From: Frankiales bacterium
GTDB taxonomy: Bacteria; Actinomycetota; Actinomycetes; JAFAQI01
DNA length: 6,312 bases
NCBI GenBank assembly: GCA_019246495.1
Contig: JAFAQI010000158.1
Span: 1 to 6,312 of the forward strand
Direction: 5' to 3'
Positions 1 to 6,312 of this stretch are shown piece after piece; positions within the stretch are counted from its first letter, which is position 1; each line of letters opens with the position of its first letter. The notes beneath the pieces were generated by a model. That model did no database searches. It had not been told where the DNA came from and saw only the letters and a list, made by a program, of their open reading frames with translations. The position numbers and the translations under genes are program-made.

Positions 1-2
1 GC

Positions 3-914
3 AAGTCGACGTTGTTGCGTTGTGTCGCCGGGCTTGCGGATGCGACTGGCACTGTCACCGTCGATGGGGCGGAGCTTGCCGCGCTGCCGGCCCATCGCCG
101 ACCGGTCGGCTGGGTGCCGCAGGACGGTGCGCTCTTTCCGCATCTCAGCGCGTTGGACAACGTCGCCTACTCGCTGGGCGGACGTCGCGGGAGGTCAGCC
201 GCGGCGCGATGGCTCGAGCTCGTCGGTGTCGCCGACCTCGCTCGACGGCGACCGGGCGGGCTGTCGGGCGGTCAGGCGCAGAAGGTCGCGTTGGCGCGGG
301 CACTTGCCCGCCGACCGCGGCTGCTGCTGCTCGACGAGCCGATGGCCGCGCTCGACACGACAGCGCGCGCCGATGCGAGGCGCACGTTGCGGCGACACCT
401 GGACGAGTTCGACGGCGTGACTCTGCTCGTGACCCACGATCCGGTCGACGTGGCGACGCTGGCATCGCGGACGCTGGCTCTGGAGGATGGACGTGTCGTG
501 CAAGACGCGCGGCCGGCAGAGGTCGCCCGGGCGCCGCGCACGCCATGGCTGGCCGGATGGATCGGCGTCAACGCATTGCGCGGCGTCCAGCACGGCCGCT
601 CCCTCGACCTGGACGACGGAGGCCGGCTCGCGGCTGCCGAGGCAAGCGACAGCGATCGCGACGTGCTGGCCGTCGTGCCCGCGCACGCGGTGAGCCTGCA
701 TCGTCTCCGTCCCTCCGGCAGTGCGCGCAACGCGTGGCCGGTCGTCGTACAGGAGCTCGTCGCCGCCGGTGCCCGCGTCCGGGTGCACTGCACCGGCCCG
801 CCGGACGTCGTCGCCGAGGTCACCGCCGAGGCGGTCGCCGATCTCGAGCTGCGCGAGGGTGCCGACGCATGGGCGGCGGTCAAGGCGACGGAGATCACCG
901 TCGTGCCGCTGTGA
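3..914 (+). CDS. modC: ABC transporter ATP-binding protein, probably molybdate importer ATPase ModC (5' end cut by window)
   Basis: ATPase subunit of an ABC importer, acting on the cytoplasmic face of the membrane. The frame is open to the left edge: the first full codons read K-S-T-L-L-R, the end of a Walker A motif (GKST), so the true start lies outside and the TTG at 12 is internal. Numbering from that TTG as residue 1, the Q-loop Gln is residue 37 ([12 protein letters not shown]), the LSGGQ signature is 84-88, Walker B is LLLLDEP with catalytic Glu109, a D-loop follows (AALD), and the H-loop His is 142 (VTHD). Residues about 230-300 form a TOBE/Mop-like module ending in [10 protein letters not shown], a tail typical of molybdate/tungstate ATPases; this supports ModC over a generic importer. 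The modA and modB partners would be expected upstream, outside the window. The family (ABC importer ATPase) is certain; the molybdate substrate is inferred, and sulfate or another oxyanion is the alternative. Confidence 0.85.
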   Translation, partial: KSTLLRCVAGLADATGTVTVDGAELAALPAHRRPVGWVPQDGALFPHLSALDNVAYSLGGRRGRSAAARWLELVGVADLARRRPGGLSGGQAQKVALARALARRPRLLLLDEPMAALDTTARADARRTLRRHLDEFDGVTLLVTHDPVDVATLASRTLALEDGRVVQDARPAEVARAPRTPWLAGWIGVNALRGVQHGRSLDLDDGGRLAAAEASDSDRDVLAVVPAHAVSLHRLRPSGSARNAWPVVVQELVAAGARVRVHCTGPPDVVAEVTAEAVADLELREGADAWAAVKATEITVVPL

Positions 915-939
915 CATGGCTGCCCGCGGGCGACGTCGC

Positions 940-953
940 TACGATGCGCGACA
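940..953 (+). promoter_or_regulatory. Putative leaderless promoter of glpX (-10 TACGAT)
   Basis: TACGAT at 940-945 fits the actinobacterial -10 consensus TANNNT. Seven bases separate it from the ATG at 953, so transcription would start at or next to that A and give a leaderless mRNA. No Shine-Dalgarno-like purine run precedes the ATG, which agrees with this. No good -35 is visible at the usual 17-18 bp spacing; GTGACA at 911-916 resembles a -35 but is 23 bp away. The site lies in the 38-bp gap after the ABC ATPase gene. Confidence 0.5.
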
Positions 954-1984
954 TGTCCGACGCCACGGTTCCGGGTGAGCTGCAGGTCGGCGGCGAACGA
1001 CCGGACCGCAACCTCGCCCTGGAGCTGGTCCGGGTCACCGAGGCCGCGGCGATGGCGGCCGGCCGATGGGTGGGCCGCGGGGACAAGAACGGCGCCGACG
1101 CCGCTGCGGTCAACGCGATGCGCCAGCTCGTGTCGACCGTGTCGATGAAGGGCGTCGTCGTCATCGGCGAGGGCGAGAAGGACGAAGCCCCGATGCTCTT
1201 CAACGGCGAAGAGGTGGGTGACGGCGACGGGCCGGACTGCGACGTCGCGGTCGACCCGGTCGACGGTACGACGCTCACCGCCAAGGGCATGAACAACGCG
1301 ATCTCGGTGATGGCTGTCGCCGACCGAGGGTCGATGTATGACCCGTCGGCGGTGTTCTACATGGACAAGCTCGTCACCGGCCCGGACGCCGCCGACTACG
1401 TCGACATCGAGGCGCCCGTCGACCACAACATCAACGCGGTCGCCAAGGCCAAGCACTGCTCGGCCGAAGACGTCACGGTCGTCGTGCTCGACCGTCCCCG
1501 TCACGAGGAGCTGGTGCAGCAGATCCGCGACGCCGGCGCGCGCATCAAGTTCATCACCGACGGCGACGTCGCAGGCGCCATCATGGCCGCGCGCGACGGC
1601 ACCGGCATTGATCTGCTGCTTGGCATCGGGGGGACACCCGAAGGAATCATCGCCGCCTGCGCGGTGAAGTGCCTCGGCGGCGTTATCCAGGGCAAGCTCT
1701 GGCCGAAGGACGACGAGGAACGGCAGCGCGCGATCGACGCCGGCCATGACCTCAGCCGGGTGCTGAGCAACGACGAGCTCGTCCGCAGTGACAACGTGTT
1801 CTTCGTCGCCACCGGCGTCACGGACGGCGAGCTGCTCGACGGCGTGCGCTACAAGGCTGGCGGCGCGACGACGCACTCACTCGTGATGCGGTCGAAGTCG
1901 GGCACCATCCGCAACATCTACAGCGACCACCGGCTCACGAAGCTGCGCGCCTATTCCGCGATCGACTTCGAGAAGCACGGCTGA
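953..1984 (+). CDS. glpX: Class II fructose-1,6-bisphosphatase GlpX
   Basis: Hydrolyses fructose 1,6-bisphosphate to fructose 6-phosphate, the committed step of gluconeogenesis, in the cytoplasm. The 343-residue product has the full GlpX pattern: a conserved N-terminal block ([20 protein letters not shown], 17-36), [11 protein letters not shown] (72-82, metal-binding acidic residues), the phosphatase metal motif DPVDGTT (101-107), [15 protein letters not shown], and GGTPEG with Glu230, the region that binds substrate and metal in the family. It ends in SAIDF like mycobacterial GlpX, and the length is normal. Two in-frame ATGs exist, at 944 and 953. I chose 953 because the first ATG overlaps the TACGAT -10 box and the second lies where a leaderless transcript would begin; 944 would add only three residues. 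The frame runs open far upstream through the ABC gene, but that part is not coding. A MaoC-like gene follows 10 bp downstream. In many actinobacteria GlpX is the main or only FBPase. Confidence 0.97.
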   Translation: MSDATVPGELQVGGERPDRNLALELVRVTEAAAMAAGRWVGRGDKNGADAAAVNAMRQLVSTVSMKGVVVIGEGEKDEAPMLFNGEEVGDGDGPDCDVAVDPVDGTTLTAKGMNNAISVMAVADRGSMYDPSAVFYMDKLVTGPDAADYVDIEAPVDHNINAVAKAKHCSAEDVTVVVLDRPRHEELVQQIRDAGARIKFITDGDVAGAIMAARDGTGIDLLLGIGGTPEGIIAACAVKCLGGVIQGKLWPKDDEERQRAIDAGHDLSRVLSNDELVRSDNVFFVATGVTDGELLDGVRYKAGGATTHSLVMRSKSGTIRNIYSDHRLTKLRAYSAIDFEKHG

Positions 1985-1985
1985 C

Positions 1986-1989
1986 GGAG
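1986..1989 (+). promoter_or_regulatory. Ribosome binding site of the MaoC-like gene
   Basis: GGAG sits two bases after the glpX stop and five bases before the GTG at 1995. It fixes the GTG as the start and indicates translation from a glpX read-through transcript. This contrasts with the probable leaderless start of glpX itself. Confidence 0.65.
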
Positions 1990-1994
1990 CCGGC

Positions 1995-2798
1995 GTGACC
2001 GAGGTCGTGCTGCCCGACACCCATCGAGTGCGCGCACGCAACCTCGCGCCCGACTCCGACAACAAGATCCACGACGACGACGTCGCTCAGCAGTTCGGGT
2101 TCAGCGGCGCGCTCGTGCCCGGCGTGGACGTCTTCGCCTATGCGACGCATCCGTTCGTCGCCGCCTGGGGCGCCGACTTCCTGAGTGGCGGCGGGCTGTC
2201 GATCCGCTTCCGCCGCCCGGTCTACGACGGCGACGACATCTCGGTCGACGCCGAGCCGGCAAGCGGCGACGACTTCGCACTGACCGTCCGCGGGCCGGAC
2301 GGCGAGGCCCGGGCCGTGGGTTCGGCCGGGCGACGCGGTGCCGCCTCACCGGACCTGTCCCGCTTCGCCGTGACGCCGCCGCGCCCCGATCTGCTCCCGA
2401 CCGGGCCGGGCGCGTTGCCGCTCGGCCCGCTCGGGTCGGTCGACGAGCCGGTGGACATCGACCGGCACACGGCGTACCTCGACGGCATCGACGACCACCT
2501 CGGCGTCTACCGGGCCGACGGCTGCGTGCATCCCGGTGCGCTGCTGCGGATCGTCAACGAGCTGCTGATGCGCAACGTCGCGCTCGGTCCGTGGATCCAC
2601 ACCGCGAGCGACTGCACGTTCCTCGCGACCGCGCAGGTTCCGGGCGTGCTGCACGCCGACGGCCTCGTGACGGACGTGTTCGGCCGCAACGGTCATGCCT
2701 ACGTTCGTTACGACGCACTCGTGCGCTGCGATGACAAGCCGGTCATGTTCGTCGACCACACCGCGATCTACCGGTTGGGTGGACCGGACCCGGCGTAG
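1995..2798 (+). CDS. Double hot-dog (MaoC-like) protein, substrate unknown
   Basis: 267 residues, GTG start, co-directional with glpX at a 10-bp gap and probably cotranscribed. Two hot-dog halves are visible. The first begins with NKIHDDDVAQQFGF and GALVPGV (residues 23-44), matching the hydratase-2 segment of MaoC-type enoyl-CoA hydratases, followed by beta-strand-rich sequence (LSIRFRRPVYDGDD). The second (about 150-265) contains GCVHPGALLRIVNELL (from 176, with His179) and strands ending VMFVDHTAIYRL. In R-specific hydratases the motif is D-x-N-P-x-H; here the aligned segment is S21-D22-N23-K24-I25-H26. The usual Asp position is Ser, an Asp follows it by one residue, and the Pro is Lys. 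Activity as a hydratase is therefore doubtful: a thioesterase, a binding protein or an altered hydratase are possible. Acyl-CoA or acyl-carrier substrates are inferred from the fold only. It lies between glpX and the fumarases, but no pathway link can be seen. A hairpin overlaps its stop. Confidence 0.85.
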   Translation: MTEVVLPDTHRVRARNLAPDSDNKIHDDDVAQQFGFSGALVPGVDVFAYATHPFVAAWGADFLSGGGLSIRFRRPVYDGDDISVDAEPASGDDFALTVRGPDGEARAVGSAGRRGAASPDLSRFAVTPPRPDLLPTGPGALPLGPLGSVDEPVDIDRHTAYLDGIDDHLGVYRADGCVHPGALLRIVNELLMRNVALGPWIHTASDCTFLATAQVPGVLHADGLVTDVFGRNGHAYVRYDALVRCDDKPVMFVDHTAIYRLGGPDPA

Positions 2799-2807
2799 GG
2801 TCCGGCC
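2781..2807 (+). terminator. Hairpin over the stop codon of the MaoC-like gene, possible terminator
   Basis: CCGGACCC (2784-2791) and GGGTCCGG (2798-2805) form a perfect 8-bp GC-rich stem with a 6-base loop, GGCGTA. Allowing A2783 as a bulge, GG/CC extends it to 10 bp. The TAG stop (2796-2798) lies in the loop and at the base of the 3' arm. No T-run follows, so this would be a U-less hairpin of the sort common in high-GC actinobacteria. It separates the glpX unit from the fumarase promoter 50 bp downstream. Termination is inferred from structure and position. Confidence 0.5.
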
Positions 2808-2831
2808 ACCAGCGAGCTCATAGCCGGCGGG

Positions 2832-2866
2832 GTGCCGGGGGGCTGCACCGGACATAGGCTGGACGC

Positions 2867-2867
<1 letters not shown>
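2832..2867 (+). promoter_or_regulatory. Putative leaderless promoter of the fumarase operon (-10 TAGGCT)
   Basis: TAGGCT at 2855-2860 matches TANNNT and is followed by six bases and then the GTG at 2867, the geometry of a leaderless actinobacterial promoter. With a 17-bp spacer the -35 would be GTGCCG (2832-2837), which matches TTGACA at only three of six positions. No Shine-Dalgarno at proper spacing precedes the GTG. The rest of the 68-bp intergenic stretch holds the upstream hairpin arm and nothing else I can identify. Confidence 0.5.
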
Positions 2868-4539
<1,672 letters not shown>

Positions 4540-4543
<4 letters not shown>

Positions 4544-5949
4544 CCGAGCAGGCCTGGCGAGTCGAGCACGACTCGATGGGCGAGGTGCGGGTGCCCGCCG
4601 ACGCGCTGTGGCGCGCGCAGACCCAGCGCGCAGTCGAGAACTTTCCGCTGTCCGGTACGACGATCGACGCGGCGTTGATCTCCGCACTCGGGGCGATCAA
4701 GGCGGCTGCCGCCGAGGTCAACGCCGGTCTCGGCGTGCTCGACCGGGATGTCGCGGAAGCCGTCCAGCAAGCCGCGCTCGAAGTCGCGCGGGGCAAGCAT
4801 GACGACCAGTTCCCCATCGACGTCTTCCAGACCGGCTCCGGAACGTCGAGCAACATGAACGCCAACGAGGTCATCGCGACGCTCGCGCAACGAACGCTCG
4901 GTCGCGACGTCCACCCCAATGACCACGTCAACGCATCGCAGTCGAGCAACGACGTGTTTCCCAGCGCGATCCACCTTGCGGCGACGCGGTCAATCGTCGA
5001 CGACCTCGTCCCCGCTCTCGCCCATCTGGAAGCCGCACTGCAGCGCAAGGCCGATGAGTTCGCCGACGTAGTGAAGAGCGGCCGCACCCATCTGATGGAT
5101 GCGACGCCCGTGACTCTCGGTCAGGAGCTCGGCGGTTACGCCGCACAGGTCCGCTACGGCGTCGAGCGGCTGCAGTCGGCGCTTCCGCGCATCGGCGAGC
5201 TGCCACTGGGCGGCACCGCGGTCGGCACCGGCATCAACGCCCCCGAAGGCTTCGCCGCCGGCGTCGTCACGTCGCTCGCCGACACGACGGGGCTGCCGTT
5301 GTCGGAGGCGCGCAACCACTTCGAGGCGCAGGGCGCACGCGATGCGCTCGTCGAGGCGAGCGGGCACCTGCGCACGATCGCGGTCGGGCTCTACAAGATC
5401 GCGAACGATCTGCGCTGGATGTCGAGCGGGCCGCGGGCCGGGCTCGGCGAGATCCACCTGCCCGACCTGCAGCCCGGGTCGTCGATCATGCCCGGCAAGG
5501 TCAATCCCGTTGTGCCCGAGGCGTTGTGCCAGATCGTCGCGCAAGTGATCGGCAACGACGCGGCCGTCGCCTTCGGCGGAAGTGCCGGCAACCTCGAGCT
5601 CAACGTCATGTTGCCGGTCATCGCGCGCAACCTGCTCGACTCGATCCGGCTGCTCGCCAACGTGGCCCGCTTGCTGGCCGACCGATGCATCGACGGGATC
5701 ACCGCCGATGTGGAGCGCTGCCGCAGCTACGCCGAGTCGTCACCGTCGATCGTCACGCCGCTCAATCGCTACATCGGCTACGAAAACGCGGCCAAGGCAG
5801 CCAAGAAAGCGGTCGCCGAGGGCATCACGATTCGCCAGGCGGTCATCGATCTCGGGTTCGTCGACGGCACGCGACTCACCGAGGCACAGCTCGACGCCGC
5901 CCTCGACGTACTCGGCATGGCGTATCCGCACGGACGGCCGGACGCCTGA
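4540..5949 (+). CDS. fumC: Class II fumarate hydratase FumC
   Basis: Oxygen-stable, metal-free homotetrameric fumarase of the aspartase/fumarase superfamily; same reaction as the upstream class I enzyme but with no shared ancestry. The 469-residue product has [14 protein letters not shown] (98-111), SSN at 135-137, [17 protein letters not shown] with catalytic His184, and the signature [11 protein letters not shown] (313-323) with Ser314 equivalent to E. coli Ser318. Length is normal (E. coli 463). A six-residue stretch present in E. coli between the TGSGT and HPND blocks is absent here, which explains the shift in numbering. The ATG at 4540 overlaps the previous stop (ATGA), with GGGA at 4528-4531 as a possible ribosome binding site. 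The gene ends 9 bp from the stop of a convergent gene, leaving almost no room for a terminator; I see no clear hairpin there. Confidence 0.97.
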
Positions 5950-5958
5950 GGCTGCCGC

Positions 5959-6312
5959 TTAGTAGTAGCCGTAGCTGGACGAGTGCTGCAGCGCGGCGCA
6001 CGGCGACCCGTAGACCGACCTGATGTAGCCGAGCCCCCAACGGATCTGCGTCACCGGGTTGGTGCGCCAGTCCGCGCCGGCGCTGGCCATCTTGCTGCCG
6101 GGCAGGGCCTGCGGGATGCCGTAGGCACCCGAACCGCCGTTGCTCGCGTAGGTCTCCCAGTTGCTCTCGCGCATCCAGAGCGTGTCGAGGCAGGACCACT
6201 CGCCCTCGCCCCAACCCTCACGTGGCAGCATCGCGTGAGCGATCGTCTGCGACGAGCCGGTCAGCGCGACCCGAGCGTGGGAGCGGCTCGTCGCAGACGA
6301 TCGCTCACGCGA
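5959..6312 (-). CDS. Lytic transglycosylase-like protein, C-terminal part (5' end cut by window)
   Basis: Peptidoglycan-cleaving domain of the SLT/lysozyme-like type found at the C-terminus of many secreted actinobacterial cell-wall proteins. From the ATG at 6231 the sequence reads MLPREGWGEGEWSCLDTLW, then MRESNW, whose Glu (codon 6166-6168) is the expected catalytic acid, then SGAYGIPQALPGSKMASAG, DWRTNPVTQIRWGLGYI and YGSPCAAL; it ends GYY where relatives usually end GWY. Two Cys (in WSCLD and SPCAAL) could form the disulfide common in exported members. That ATG is internal: the preceding codons give SSQTIAHA, also part of the domain, and the frame stays open to the right edge. The true start, the expected signal peptide and any N-terminal domains lie outside. 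The outermost codons fall within an inverted repeat, so the residues encoded from about 6260 to 6312 (Ser/Arg-rich) may be artefactual. Convergent with fumC. Confidence 0.85.
   Translation of the reverse strand, partial: SRERSSATSRSHARVALTGSSQTIAHAMLPREGWGEGEWSCLDTLWMRESNWETYASNGGSGAYGIPQALPGSKMASAGADWRTNPVTQIRWGLGYIRSVYGSPCAALQHSSSYGYY
6231..6312. repeat. Perfect 29-bp inverted repeat ending at the window edge
   Basis: The arm at 6231-6259 (starting TCGCGTGAGCGATCG) is the exact reverse complement of 6284-6312 (ending CGATCGCTCACGCGA). The 24-base spacer is 6260-6283. The repeat runs to the last base, so it may continue beyond. It lies within the coding frame of the transglycosylase-like gene: the inner arm encodes conserved domain residues (SSQTIAHA), while the outer arm encodes nothing recognisable. 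An assembly fold-back at a contig end is the simplest reading; a real large palindrome is the alternative. Confidence 0.9.

Noticed and set aside
922..931. Perfect 10-bp palindrome GCCCGCGGGC between the ABC gene and glpX, considered as an operator or terminator.
   Set aside because: Short, without a loop, and of a GC-only composition common by chance at this GC content.
20..943. A long in-frame extension upstream of glpX that would give a 654-residue fusion.
   Set aside because: The upstream part is Arg/Ala-rich nonsense overlapping the ABC ATPase in another frame; GlpX homology begins after 953.
272..1876. A 534-codon open frame on the minus strand across the ABC ATPase gene and glpX.
   Set aside because: Shadow of GC-rich coding sequence on the plus strand; the translation shows no recognisable domain and it is fully antisense to two well-identified genes.
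5940..5975. Possible bidirectional terminator between fumC and the convergent transglycosylase-like gene.
   Set aside because: Only 3-4 bp stems such as GCC-TGA-GGC can be drawn, too weak to call.

Overview
The window is GC-rich, with third codon positions mostly G or C, GTG as well as ATG starts, and promoter-like TANNNT hexamers placed so that transcription would begin at the start codon. Together with the protein families present, this points to a high-GC actinobacterium. Genus cannot be read from the sequence. The left end cuts into a gene. The right end also cuts into a gene and finishes exactly on one arm of a perfect inverted repeat, which looks like a contig end.

Layout: (1) about 3-914 (+), most of an ABC-transporter ATPase with a C-terminal TOBE/Mop-like domain, most likely the molybdate importer ATPase ModC, missing its N-terminus. 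(2) 953-1984 (+), glpX, class II fructose-1,6-bisphosphatase, probably from its own leaderless promoter. (3) 1995-2798 (+), a double hot-dog (MaoC-like) protein of unknown substrate, 10 bp behind glpX with its own Shine-Dalgarno sequence. Its end is overlapped by a strong hairpin at 2781-2807. (4) 2867-4543 (+), a full-length class I (iron-sulfur) fumarase, again with a leaderless-type promoter. (5) 4540-5949 (+), fumC, a class II (metal-free) fumarase, overlapping the previous gene by ATGA. (6) 5959-6312 (-), the C-terminal part of a secreted-type lytic transglycosylase-like protein, convergent with fumC with a 9-bp gap. No gene-free stretch exceeds 68 bp.

The core is a central-carbon cluster. 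GlpX serves gluconeogenesis, and the two fumarases catalyse the same TCA step (fumarate to L-malate) with unrelated folds and opposite oxygen/iron sensitivity. Proximity of glpX and fum is known in actinobacteria (Mycobacterium tuberculosis glpX Rv1099c next to fum Rv1098c), so most of this window is conserved core genome rather than a new system. The points most worth checking are the perfect 29-bp inverted repeat at the right end (probable assembly fold-back, or a real palindrome), the altered hydratase motif in the MaoC-like protein, the paired fumarases, and the two leaderless promoters.
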